DNA of 64,000 nt from Maribacter sp. ACAM166 (lineage in GTDB: Bacteria > Bacteroidota > Bacteroidia > Flavobacteriales > Flavobacteriaceae), in NCBI RefSeq assembly GCF_005771495.1, contig NZ_VAUW01000003.1:1-64000 (forward strand), read 5' to 3'. Shown piece after piece: positions 55,248-63,345 of the stretch. Position 1 is the stretch's first letter. Each line of letters opens with the position of its first letter. The position numbers and the translations under genes are program-made. Below the pieces are notes generated by a model. It saw nothing but the letters and a program-made list of their open reading frames with translations, was not told the DNA's origin and searched no databases.

Positions 55248-56540
55248 ATGAACATACCACTTTCCAGCTATCCTCGAATCGTTATTATAGGTGGTGGTTT
55301 TGGGGGGATATCCCTTGCCAAAAAACTGAGTAAAAAAGAAGTTCAAGTCGTTCTTTTAGATAAGAACAATTACCATACTTTTCAGCCTTTATTATATCAA
55401 GTTTCTACTGGAGGCTTAGAACCAGATTCAATTGCCTACCCCTTAAGAAAAGTATTGATTGGTTATGATAATTTTTATTTTCGTTTGGCAGAGGTAAATG
55501 AGGTGTATCCTGATAAAAAGAAAATCAGTACGAATATAGGCGAACTAACATATGACTATTTGGTAGTTGCTACCGGCTCTGAAACCAATTTCTTTGGAAA
55601 TACTGAAATTGAGAAAAATGCAATGTCAATGAAATCGATTCCGCAATCACTTAATCTGAGAAGTCTGATTTTAGAAAACTTTGAGCAAGCCCTATTAACC
55701 GATGATTATCACGAACGTGATGCACTGATGAATTTTGTTATTGTTGGCGGTGGACCAACAGGAGTAGAGCTTGCAGGTGCTTTGGCAGAAATAAAAAAGG
55801 GAGTTCTACCCAAAGATTATCCTGATTTAGATACGAGAAGGGCGCAAATAAACATTTTACAAGGAGGAGACCGTCTTTTAGATGGTTTTAGTGATCAGGC
55901 TTCCAAAAAAGCAGAAGATTTCTTGGAAAAATTAGGGGTCCAGGTCTGGAAAGGGGTACGGGTAACAGGATATGATGGAAAAACAGTAACCACAAAAACT
56001 GATTTAGTTTTTGAATCTGCCACGGTAGTCTGGGCGGCAGGAGTAAAAGGCGCAGGTATTAAAGGCTTGGATGCAGAGGAAGTTTTAGCTGGAGGAAATA
56101 GGATCAACGTTAATGAATTTAATCAAGTAGTCGGTTACCCAGAGATTTTTGCTATAGGCGATATTGCATATATGGTAACAGAAGATAATCCACGTGGGCA
56201 TCCTATGGTCGCACAACCGGCAATTCAACAAGGTAAACTTCTAGGAGAAAACCTGGCAAACCTAATTCAATATAAACCTATGAAACCTTTTAAGTATTTT
56301 GATAAGGGTAGTATGGCGACAGTAGGCAGAAATAAAGCAGTTTGTGATATTAATGGCTATCGATTTCAAGGTATTTTTGCTTGGTTTGTGTGGATGTTCG
56401 TCCACCTATTCTTTCTGATAGGGTTTAGAAATAGAATGGTCGTGTTTATCAATTGGGTATATAATTATATAAAGTTTGATCGTGAAGCACGTTTGATAAT
56501 TAGGCCTTTTAAAAGAGATTATAGTCAATTTAAAGATTAA
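55248..56540 (+). CDS. ndh: NADH:quinone oxidoreductase type II (NDH-2)
   Basis: The ATG at 55248 gives 430 residues. The FAD-binding site is RIVIIGGGFGGISLAKKL, and a second Rossmann motif NFVIVGGGPTGVELAGALAEI binds NADH. The C-terminal hydrophobic region (GIFAWFVWMFVHLFFLIGF) anchors it to the membrane, as in NDH-2. VFAIGDIA-type FAIGDIAYMVTED is the conserved FAD contact. It transfers electrons from NADH to menaquinone without pumping protons. The upstream TTG-initiated extension (to 55218) is not needed. Confidence 0.9.
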   Translation: MNIPLSSYPRIVIIGGGFGGISLAKKLSKKEVQVVLLDKNNYHTFQPLLYQVSTGGLEPDSIAYPLRKVLIGYDNFYFRLAEVNEVYPDKKKISTNIGELTYDYLVVATGSETNFFGNTEIEKNAMSMKSIPQSLNLRSLILENFEQALLTDDYHERDALMNFVIVGGGPTGVELAGALAEIKKGVLPKDYPDLDTRRAQINILQGGDRLLDGFSDQASKKAEDFLEKLGVQVWKGVRVTGYDGKTVTTKTDLVFESATVVWAAGVKGAGIKGLDAEEVLAGGNRINVNEFNQVVGYPEIFAIGDIAYMVTEDNPRGHPMVAQPAIQQGKLLGENLANLIQYKPMKPFKYFDKGSMATVGRNKAVCDINGYRFQGIFAWFVWMFVHLFFLIGFRNRMVVFINWVYNYIKFDREARLIIRPFKRDYSQFKD

Positions 56541-56676
56541 GTGAATTCTTAATTTAGCACCTTATAACTTCAACTTTTAAAACAATTTAATTATGCTGAT
56601 ATGGGAGTATTAGGTGAAAGTTTAATTGAAGTGTCGTAGTGTACACTTTCGGTAGTAAATTTAAATTATGATATTT

Positions 56677-57579
56677 TCAGTCACCTTTTCGAGGATGAAA
56701 TTTATTCATCACTTCCGCTAAATGTGTACGGTCTACGTGCATGTAAATTTCTGTTGTGGTGATACTTTCATGGCCCAGCATTTGTTGAATAGCACGAAGG
56801 TCAGCGCCATTTTCTAATAAGTGTGTAGCAAATGAATGCCTAAACGTATGTGGGCTTATGCTTTTTTGAAGTCCTACTGTGACGGCAAGGTTCTTTACAA
56901 TGGTAAATATCATAGCCCTAGTCAGTTGTTTTCCTCTTCGATTTAAAAATAATATATCTTGAAACCCTTCTTGTATATTAAGGTGAACCCGAATCTCATT
57001 ACGATAGATAGAAATGTATTTTTTGTTAACGGGACTAATGGGCACAAACCTTTGCTTATCACCTTTGCCAGTTACTTTGATAAAATCTTCATCAAAAAAA
57101 AGGTCTGATATTTTTAAGCCAATAAGCTCAGAAACCCGCAAACCACAACCATATAATGTTTCAAGTATGGCACGATTACGTTCACCTTCGGGCGTGCGCA
57201 AGTTTATCGCTTGAATCAATTTGTCTATTTCGTTTTCTGAAAGTGTATCGGGTAATTTTCGTCCAATTTTAGGGGACTCGATTAAATCTAACGGATTGTC
57301 TTTTCTATAATCCTCAAAAATTAAATAATTGAAGAAGCTCTTAAGGCCAGATATAATTCTGGCTTGTGACCTGGGGTTGACCACCTTTGCAATTTCATAT
57401 ATAAATTGCTGTACGGTACCCTTGTCTATTTGAATTGGCTCAACTTTTATGTTATGTGATTCTAAAAAGGCCATCAGTTTTTCAATATCTCTGGTATAGC
57501 TTTGAATGGAGTTTTTTGATAGCCCTCGTTCTAGTTTAAGATAAATGGTGTAGTCATTAAGAGCCTGTTTCCAATTCAT
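56677..57579 (-). CDS. xerD: Site-specific tyrosine recombinase XerD
   Basis: The 300-residue protein has an N-terminal SAM-like DNA-binding domain (1-105) and a catalytic domain with all expected residues: Arg148 (GLRVSEL), Lys172 (GKGDKQR), His244-x-x-Arg247 (HTFRHSF), His270 (LGHESI) and Tyr279 (IYMHV). The 300-residue length and LYGCGLRVSELIGL match XerD used in chromosome dimer resolution, rather than an integron or phage integrase. It is divergent to an outer-membrane protein and the aroQ gene. Confidence 0.93.
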   Translation of the reverse strand: MNWKQALNDYTIYLKLERGLSKNSIQSYTRDIEKLMAFLESHNIKVEPIQIDKGTVQQFIYEIAKVVNPRSQARIISGLKSFFNYLIFEDYRKDNPLDLIESPKIGRKLPDTLSENEIDKLIQAINLRTPEGERNRAILETLYGCGLRVSELIGLKISDLFFDEDFIKVTGKGDKQRFVPISPVNKKYISIYRNEIRVHLNIQEGFQDILFLNRRGKQLTRAMIFTIVKNLAVTVGLQKSISPHTFRHSFATHLLENGADLRAIQQMLGHESITTTEIYMHVDRTHLAEVMNKFHPRKGD

Positions 57580-57719
57580 GGGTTAAATATAAATAATCTC
57601 TTACATTATGACATAGATAATGATTTCTTGTACATGAGAAAGTCGGTGCCAATTTTCTATTATTATACTAATAACGGTTTCAAAACGTTTTAGACCTAAT
57701 AAAAACTAAGTTTTCAACT

Positions 57720-58238
57720 ATGAAAAAAGTTATGTTTTTGATATTCTTATCAGTTCTTGTATCTAAAGTAAGCGGTCAAGAAGGTTTTAAAATGGGGATA
57801 CAGGCTGGATTGCCTTTTAATGATTTTAATGAAGCGCTAAGTGTTGTTGTTGGGGTTGATGTCTCTTATATGCACCCGTTGGGCGAAGTTGTTGATATAG
57901 GTCCATCGGTGGGTTATATTCACGGGTTTGCAGAAACGTTTCAATCAAATGTTGTTAGCGCTGATTTAGAATCGGTTCAGTTTCTTCCACTGTCGGCAGG
58001 AGTTCGATTTTGGACGTCGAATTATTTTTCATTTGGAGGGAATGTAGGTTGGGCAATGGGAATAAATGAAGGTAATGACGGTGGTTTATATTACAGACCA
58101 ACGATTGCCTATTTAATGAGTTCTAGTGTTGAGATTAATTTTTCATATACAGGCATTGAATTAGATGCTGCCACTTGGTCAACATTAACACTAGGTATCG
58201 TATATAATTTTGAACCTAAATATAGAACTCGGCGTTAA
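57720..58238 (+). CDS. Small outer-membrane beta-barrel protein
   Basis: The 172-residue protein has a signal peptide (MFLIFLSVLVSKVSGQ) and alternating beta-strands such as VDVSYMHPLGEVVDIGPSVG, VQFLPLSAGVRFWT and NFSYTGIELDAATWSTLTLG, ending in an aromatic-containing YNF-type C-terminus. This fits an eight-stranded OMP-like barrel (porin/OmpW-type) but the family is not resolved. Nothing catalytic is visible. Confidence 0.7.
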   Translation: MKKVMFLIFLSVLVSKVSGQEGFKMGIQAGLPFNDFNEALSVVVGVDVSYMHPLGEVVDIGPSVGYIHGFAETFQSNVVSADLESVQFLPLSAGVRFWTSNYFSFGGNVGWAMGINEGNDGGLYYRPTIAYLMSSSVEINFSYTGIELDAATWSTLTLGIVYNFEPKYRTRR

Positions 58239-58304
58239 TTGGAAATAGAGCTTAAAGAAGTAGTACTTCTACAGATTCCTATCTATAGTTAAGGCAACAT
58301 TTAT

Positions 58305-58312
58305 TACTTTTG
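58305..58312 (+). promoter_or_regulatory. Probable -7 element of the aroQ promoter
   Basis: TACTTTTG is an exact TAnnTTTG match ending 4 nt before the aroQ ATG, which implies a leaderless or nearly leaderless message. The -33 region lacks a clear TTTG. Confidence 0.4.
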
Positions 58313-58316
58313 AACC

Positions 58317-58733
58317 ATGAAAATTATCATTATTAATGGTCCCAATTTAAATTTGTTGGGAAAAAGAGAGCCAGATGTCTACGGGGTAGAAACGTTTGAA
58401 GATTACTTTTCAAAACTTCAATTTAAATTTAAGGATATCGAGTTGGAGTATTTTCAATCCAATATAGAGGGAGAATTGATTTCCAAAATTCAGGAAACAG
58501 GTTTTTCTTATGATGGTATTATTTTAAATGCGGCCGCTTACACACACACGTCTATAGGTATTGGAGATGCTGTTAAGGCTGTTGAAACTCCCGTAGTTGA
58601 AGTACATATATCAAATACGCACAAGCGTGAAGAGTTTAGGCATATTTCTTATATTTCTGCAGCAGCAAGCGGTGTTATTTTGGGTTTCGGACTCAAAAGT
58701 TATGACTTGGCCATTGAAAGTTTTAAGGAGTAA
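58317..58733 (+). CDS. aroQ: Type II 3-dehydroquinate dehydratase
   Basis: AroQ removes water from 3-dehydroquinate in the shikimate pathway. The 138-residue protein has the family's start INGPNLNLLGKREPDVYG (catalytic Tyr22), the ILNAAAYTHTS segment and VEVHISNTHKREEFRH (His at about 97). Length and motifs are standard for the dodecameric type II enzyme. Confidence 0.97.
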   Translation: MKIIIINGPNLNLLGKREPDVYGVETFEDYFSKLQFKFKDIELEYFQSNIEGELISKIQETGFSYDGIILNAAAYTHTSIGIGDAVKAVETPVVEVHISNTHKREEFRHISYISAAASGVILGFGLKSYDLAIESFKE

Positions 58734-58798
58734 TTACTATAATCTTTTAACATCTACCAGCCCATTCTATAACGTACATAGTAAGAAAATTGATTACT

Positions 58799-59956
58799 AT
58801 GAAAAGAATTGGCTTTATACTATGCAGCATATCCTTACTGTTATACGTATCATGTAGTGACGAAAGTGATTTGGCACTTACACCAATACCCCAAAATTCG
58901 ATAACTATTACCAATGCTTTCTCTAACTTGATATTTTCAAGTCCTTTAGACTTGCAATCGCCTGAAGATGGAACCAACAGAATTTTCGTTGCAGAAAAGG
59001 GCGGTGTTATAAAAACGTTTGAGAACAGAGAATTGGTAGAAGACGCATCCACATTCTTAGATATTTCAAGTAGAACTGCAACCACTAGTGAATTGGGTCT
59101 ACTAGGTATAGCTTTTCATCCAAAGTATAGTACAAATGGGTTTCTGTATGTGACCTATACGCCAAGTGAAGATTTGGCCGTAATTTCTAGATTTAAAGTT
59201 TCTGAAACTGATATTAATACAATAGATGAATCTAGTGAGACAATTCTATTACAAATTCCACAACCGTTCACGAACCATAATGGTGGTCAATTGGCTTTTG
59301 GTTCTGATGGATATTTATATATTGCGTCGGGCGATGGTGGTGGTTCGGGTGATCCAAATGGGAATGCTCAGAACTTAGATAACCTTTTAGGAAAGATTTT
59401 ACGGATTGATGTAAATATGGAAGATCCCGGATTGAATTATGCAATACCAACGGATAACCCGTTTGTAGGTGATGAGAATGCCAGAAGTGAAATATACGCA
59501 TACGGCTTAAGGAATCCTTGGAGATTTAGTTTTGATGTTCAAACCAATACGATTTGGACAGGTGATGTTGGCCAAGATGAATTAGAAGAAATAAACATTA
59601 TCGAAAAGGGAGGTAATTATGGATGGAATATTCTTGAAGGCACTTCTTGCTATCAAAATACAGATTGTAATACGACGCGCACTATAGGGCCAGTTTTTGA
59701 ATATGGCCACAGTACTAATGATAAATCAATTACAGGTGGCTATGTCTATAGAGGAACTAAAATACCTGAACTAAATGGCTATTATATTTATGGCGATTTC
59801 GTGTCTGGCAGAATTTGGGCCTTAGATCAGTCGGGAAATAATCAGTTGTTGTTAGGGACCGGTTTAGGTATATCTTCTTTTGGAACCGACGCAAGCAACG
59901 AATTGTATATTTGTAGTTTCGATGGAAAAATTTACCAACTTATGGCAGATAATTAA
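58799..59956 (+). CDS. PQQ-dependent sugar dehydrogenase (glucose/sorbosone dehydrogenase family), lipoprotein
   Basis: The ATG at 58799 gives 385 residues with a lipobox (SLLLYVSC). The six-bladed propeller has LGIAFHPKYSTNGFLYVTYT, NHNGGQLAFGSDGYLYIASGDGG and AYGLRNPWRFSFD, matching the soluble glucose dehydrogenase/Yliji family. These use PQQ, which many Bacteroidota cannot make, so the cofactor may be absent or taken up. Its stop overlaps the convergent DUF3817 stop by 4 nt. It is 65 nt behind aroQ and could share a transcript. Confidence 0.9.
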   Translation: MKRIGFILCSISLLLYVSCSDESDLALTPIPQNSITITNAFSNLIFSSPLDLQSPEDGTNRIFVAEKGGVIKTFENRELVEDASTFLDISSRTATTSELGLLGIAFHPKYSTNGFLYVTYTPSEDLAVISRFKVSETDINTIDESSETILLQIPQPFTNHNGGQLAFGSDGYLYIASGDGGGSGDPNGNAQNLDNLLGKILRIDVNMEDPGLNYAIPTDNPFVGDENARSEIYAYGLRNPWRFSFDVQTNTIWTGDVGQDELEEINIIEKGGNYGWNILEGTSCYQNTDCNTTRTIGPVFEYGHSTNDKSITGGYVYRGTKIPELNGYYIYGDFVSGRIWALDQSGNNQLLLGTGLGISSFGTDASNELYICSFDGKIYQLMADN

Positions 59957-60246
59957 TTAAGAGATTTCTCTTCGGGTCTTAAATACTTTGCTTCAACATA
60001 GAAAGTAGCGAAGGGTAGAAGAGAGGCTGCCCCAAATATCAAGAGTTTCTTAACACCCCATTTTTTCTGATAGCCAACTACAATTGTAAGTACTATAAAA
60101 GCAATAAATAGAAATCCATGAGCATAGCCAACTAATTTATTGGGTCCAGGTATTTCTGCCCAATATTTTAAGGGCATGGTTACCGCGAACAACGCCAAAT
60201 AAGAGATTCCTTCCAAAATTGCCGTTGCTCGAAATAATTTTAACAT
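59953..60246 (-). CDS. DUF3817 domain-containing integral membrane protein
   Basis: The 97-residue protein has three hydrophobic segments with the DUF3817 pattern: RATAILEGISYLALFAVTMPLKY, NKLVGYAHGFLFIAFIVLTI and LLIFGAASLLPFATFYVEAK. The function is unknown. It follows lpdA on the minus strand after 18 nt, so it is likely co-transcribed. Confidence 0.9.
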   Translation of the reverse strand: MLKLFRATAILEGISYLALFAVTMPLKYWAEIPGPNKLVGYAHGFLFIAFIVLTIVVGYQKKWGVKKLLIFGAASLLPFATFYVEAKYLRPEEKSLN

Positions 60247-60264
60247 GTTTGTTTTTTTTAATAC

Positions 60265-61656
60265 TTATAAATGGATTACCTCATCATATGCTGCCGCAAC
60301 TGCTTCCATAACAGCTTCGCTCATAGTAGGGTGTGGATGAACAGTTTTCAAGACTTCATGGCCTGTCGTTTCTAGTTTGCGACCTAAAACTGCTTCAGCA
60401 ATCATATCGGTTACACCAGCGCCAATCATGTGGCAACCCAACCATTCGCCATATTTAGCGTCAAAAATAACCTTTACGAATCCTTCAGATGCTCCAGATG
60501 CTTGCGCTTTACCACTTGCAGAGAATGGAAACTTTCCTACTTTGATTTCGATACCTTTTTCTCTTGCTTGCTTTTCGGTTAAACCTACGGAAGCAATTTC
60601 AGGGGAACAGTATGTACAACCTGGTATGTTTCCGTAATCCAATGGTTCTACATGCATATCTGCAATTTTTTCAACACACAGTATACCTTCAGCCGAAGCA
60701 ACGTGTGCTAGAGCTTGACCTGGTGTAACATCACCAATAGCATAATAACCAGGTATGTTGGTTTGGTAAAAGTCATTCACCAAAATTTTATCACGATCAG
60801 TTGCAATACCAACATCTTCAAGCCCTATATTTTCAATATTTGTCTTGATACCAACTGCTGATAGAACGATATCAGCCTCTAAAATTTGTTCACCTTTAGA
60901 AGTTTTTACCGTAACTTTTACACCATCACCAGAGGTATCAACAGAAGTAACTTCTGCTGAAGTCATTATTTTGACTCCTGCCTTTTTGAAACTTTTCTCT
61001 AATTGTTTTGAAATATCCTCATCTTCAACAGGAACAATATTTGGTAAATATTCTACTACGGTAACTTCAGTACCCATAGAATTATAGAAGTATGCGAATT
61101 CAATACCGATTGCTCCACTACCAACAACAATCATCTTCTTCGGCTGTTTTTCTAAGGTCATTGCTTCCCTATAGCCTATGATTTTTTCACCATCTTGGGG
61201 TAAATTAGGTAACTCTCTACTTCTAGCACCTGTAGCAATAATAATATGTTTGGCGCTATATTCGGTTTCAGAACCATCTTCGGGCTTGACAGTTACTTTT
61301 TTGCCAGTTTTTAAAGTCCCGTAGCCCTTAATAACTTCAATTTTATTCTTTTTCATTAAGAACTGGACCCCTTTGCTCATTCCGCCGGCAACTCCACGAC
61401 TTCTTTTAACAACAGCATCAAAATCCTTATCAACACTTTCTGCTTTTAATCCATAATCTTCAGCATGTTGCAGATATTCAAATACTTGTGCAGATTTCAA
61501 TAAGGCTTTAGTTGGAATACAGCCCCAATTTAAGCAAACGCCTCCAAGACTTTCTTTTTCTATAATGGCAGTCTTAAATCCTAATTGTGAAGCCCGAATA
61601 GCAGTAACATATCCTCCTGGACCACTACCTAAAACAATAATATCGAAAGTGCTCAT
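60265..61656 (-). CDS. lpdA: Dihydrolipoyl dehydrogenase (E3)
   Basis: The 463-residue flavoprotein is the E3 subunit of the pyruvate/2-oxoglutarate dehydrogenase complexes and the glycine cleavage system. The N-terminal FAD site is IIVLGSGPGGYVTAI, the redox disulfide is GGVCLNWGCIPTK (Cys41/Cys46), the NAD site is MIVVGSGAIGIEFAYF, and the C-terminal catalytic segment is HPHPTMSEAVMEA. The motifs and length are complete. Confidence 0.97.
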   Translation of the reverse strand: MSTFDIIVLGSGPGGYVTAIRASQLGFKTAIIEKESLGGVCLNWGCIPTKALLKSAQVFEYLQHAEDYGLKAESVDKDFDAVVKRSRGVAGGMSKGVQFLMKKNKIEVIKGYGTLKTGKKVTVKPEDGSETEYSAKHIIIATGARSRELPNLPQDGEKIIGYREAMTLEKQPKKMIVVGSGAIGIEFAYFYNSMGTEVTVVEYLPNIVPVEDEDISKQLEKSFKKAGVKIMTSAEVTSVDTSGDGVKVTVKTSKGEQILEADIVLSAVGIKTNIENIGLEDVGIATDRDKILVNDFYQTNIPGYYAIGDVTPGQALAHVASAEGILCVEKIADMHVEPLDYGNIPGCTYCSPEIASVGLTEKQAREKGIEIKVGKFPFSASGKAQASGASEGFVKVIFDAKYGEWLGCHMIGAGVTDMIAEAVLGRKLETTGHEVLKTVHPHPTMSEAVMEAVAAAYDEVIHL

Positions 61657-61688
61657 ATTTTGATTTTTTTGATGTTTTAAATGAGGTG

Positions 61689-61696
61689 CAAAAGTA
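61689..61696 (-). promoter_or_regulatory. Probable -7 element of the lpdA promoter
   Basis: On the minus strand TACTTTTG, an exact TAnnTTTG match, lies 32 nt before the lpdA ATG. The upstream sequence carries TTG-type words but not at standard spacing. Confidence 0.45.
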
Positions 61697-61901
61697 CAAA
61701 ACCAAATCGAAATTTGGGTTAGTCAATTTAACATTTATGATTGTAGTACTAGGTCATAATTTGTTGCAGACTACTATAGATAGGCTCCAAATAGTTGAAT
61801 AGTATTCAGAGCTTATCTAATAGTGTTTAATCTCTTGGCATGGTAAACTACTGTATAGATGGATAATGCGTAATCTTCATCTAAACATAATATTCAAGGT
61901 C

Positions 61902-62402
61902 TTATTTTGAATCAGGCACAAAATTTAAAGCGACTCCATTAACACAATGTCGTAAACCAGTTGGTTTTGGGCCATCTTCAAAAACGTGTCCTAAATGGCC
62001 GCCACATGTGCCACAATGCTCTTCGGTTCTTTTGTAGCCTGCTTTAAAATCTACATCATAACTTACATTGCCTTCTATTTCTTCATAAAAACTTGGCCAT
62101 CCTGTACCAGATTTAAATTTTGTCTTGCTTTTAAATAGAGGAGTTGAACAAGCAGCACAAACGTAAGTTCCTTCCTTTTTGTTCTCTAATAATTCGCTAG
62201 TAAAAGGGTTTTCGGTTGCAGCTTCACGCAATACATAATACTGTTCATCGGTCAACTCTTTTTTCCATTCTTCTTTGGTTTTTTGAACCTTAAATTCTTT
62301 TTGTTGCTCGGTTTTTGATTCTGTAGCCATTTCTTTCTCCTGTGATGTTACCTTGCAACTTGCAAAAAGTACCAATAGGGCTATTCCAATTTTTATTTTC
62401 AT
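61902..62402 (-). CDS. msrB: Peptide-methionine (R)-S-oxide reductase MsrB, lipoprotein
   Basis: The 166-residue protein reduces methionine-R-sulfoxide in proteins. The MsrB zinc cysteines are CAAC (82/85) and CGTC (130/133), and the catalytic cysteine is in RHCVNGVALNF (Cys153). The signal peptide ends in a lipobox (VLFASC, Cys16), followed by a charged linker. This is unusual for MsrB, which is usually cytoplasmic, and places the repair activity in the periplasm. Confidence 0.95.
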   Translation of the reverse strand: MKIKIGIALLVLFASCKVTSQEKEMATESKTEQQKEFKVQKTKEEWKKELTDEQYYVLREAATENPFTSELLENKKEGTYVCAACSTPLFKSKTKFKSGTGWPSFYEEIEGNVSYDVDFKAGYKRTEEHCGTCGGHLGHVFEDGPKPTGLRHCVNGVALNFVPDSK

Positions 62403-62471
62403 AATGCAATTTTAATTTTAGTCGTTAATCTTAAATTATATCTTTCAAGATATTGTATTTACGGAACTATA

Positions 62472-62504
62472 TAGGTTAAGGTTTTCAAAAAATAACTTAA
62501 CCTA
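62472..62504. repeat. Inverted repeat upstream of msrB
   Basis: TAGGTTAAG (62472-62480) and CTTAACCTA (62496-62504) form a 9-bp perfect inverted repeat with a 15-nt spacer, 70 nt before the msrB start. It could be an operator or part of the leader. No family is recognised. Confidence 0.5.
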
Positions 62505-62511
62505 CAAAAAG

Positions 62512-62540
62512 AAAGCCTTTGAGCTATCCTCAAAGGCTTT
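62512..62540 (-). terminator. Intrinsic terminator of the collagen-like lipoprotein gene
   Basis: A 12-bp perfect stem AAAGCCTTTGAG/CTCAAAGGCTTT with a 5-nt loop is followed on the minus strand by TTTCTTTTTG. It lies 34 nt past the stop at 62574. Confidence 0.85.
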
Positions 62541-62573
62541 TAAAAGCTATAATGACTGCGCTATTTTGCAAAA

Positions 62574-63170
62574 TTAGTCAAGCTTAACTTTTTGAATGTT
62601 CTCTTCATCAATACCAATATGTCGCAGTACAGCATTAAAATCTGATGTGTCTAGTTTACCTGTAGCAGCAAACTCACCAGGAATAATTACAACTCTTAAA
62701 ATTTGATTATCTGTAAAATCTGGATTCAAATTAATTAAATCAAAATTTCCATCAATAAATACCTGAACATCAAAAAGTGTATGAGTATAAACATATTGTA
62801 TCGTTCCTTCTTCTAGGAAGAAGTTTTGGGGAATTAATCCCCAAGAATCTTCGATAGCACCATCTTCAAATTCTACAGGTCCGTCGTACCTGTAAACTAG
62901 AACTGCATCTTCCTTTCTCGTTTCGAAATTGGTGAAATCTGAAAAGGTTATTAAAGTTTCGTGTAAATTATCAGCATCGATATAATCGAAGTTTACACCA
63001 TCTAATTCAAATACTTGAGCTTGAATAGCATCAATGCCGTTCTCACCATTTTCACCATCGAATCCGTCAAATCCGTCCCTTCCATTCAAACCTGGCAGCC
63101 CTTCTGGCCCTTCGCAAGAGATTAAAAATAGGGTGACGAGTACTCCTAAAAATAAATTTAATTTTTTCAT
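62574..63170 (-). CDS. Lipoprotein with a short collagen-like Gly-X-Y segment
   Basis: The 198-residue protein has a lipobox (LFLISC) followed at once by nine Gly-X-Y triplets (GPEGLPGLNGRDGFDGFD ...). The remaining 150 residues are acidic and beta-rich (FETRKEDAVLVYRYDGPVEF, TIQYVYTHTLFDVQVFID) with no recognised domain. Similar collagen-repeat lipoproteins of unknown role occur in Flavobacteriaceae. Without the repeat it would be a hypothetical envelope protein. Confidence 0.75.
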   Translation of the reverse strand: MKKLNLFLGVLVTLFLISCEGPEGLPGLNGRDGFDGFDGENGENGIDAIQAQVFELDGVNFDYIDADNLHETLITFSDFTNFETRKEDAVLVYRYDGPVEFEDGAIEDSWGLIPQNFFLEEGTIQYVYTHTLFDVQVFIDGNFDLINLNPDFTDNQILRVVIIPGEFAATGKLDTSDFNAVLRHIGIDEENIQKVKLD

Positions 63171-63291
63171 AAGATTAGTATTATTTAGTTTTTGTATGTA
63201 ATAGTAAAGTGTATTTCAAAAAGTGTTCCATTTTTGGTTATCTAATATATAAATCGGATATTAACTGCTATAATTTTTAACAAAAACAAAC

Positions 63292-63303
63292 ACGGTCGAC
63301 CGT
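63292..63303. promoter_or_regulatory. Palindromic 12-nt site upstream of glgB
   Basis: ACGGTCGACCGT is a perfect 12-nt palindrome in AT-rich DNA, 42 nt before the glgB ATG. Its G+C-rich centre contrasts with the surroundings, so it could be a repressor operator. The regulator is unknown. Confidence 0.45.
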
Positions 63304-63345
63304 CTTTCCAAGTTGATTAGCTTTACCAAAAAATTAAACGATAAT

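Noticed and set aside
58799..59956. Assuming the organism makes PQQ because of this dehydrogenase
   Set aside because: No pqq genes are present in the window and the family can occur without cofactor synthesis; the cofactor state is unknown.
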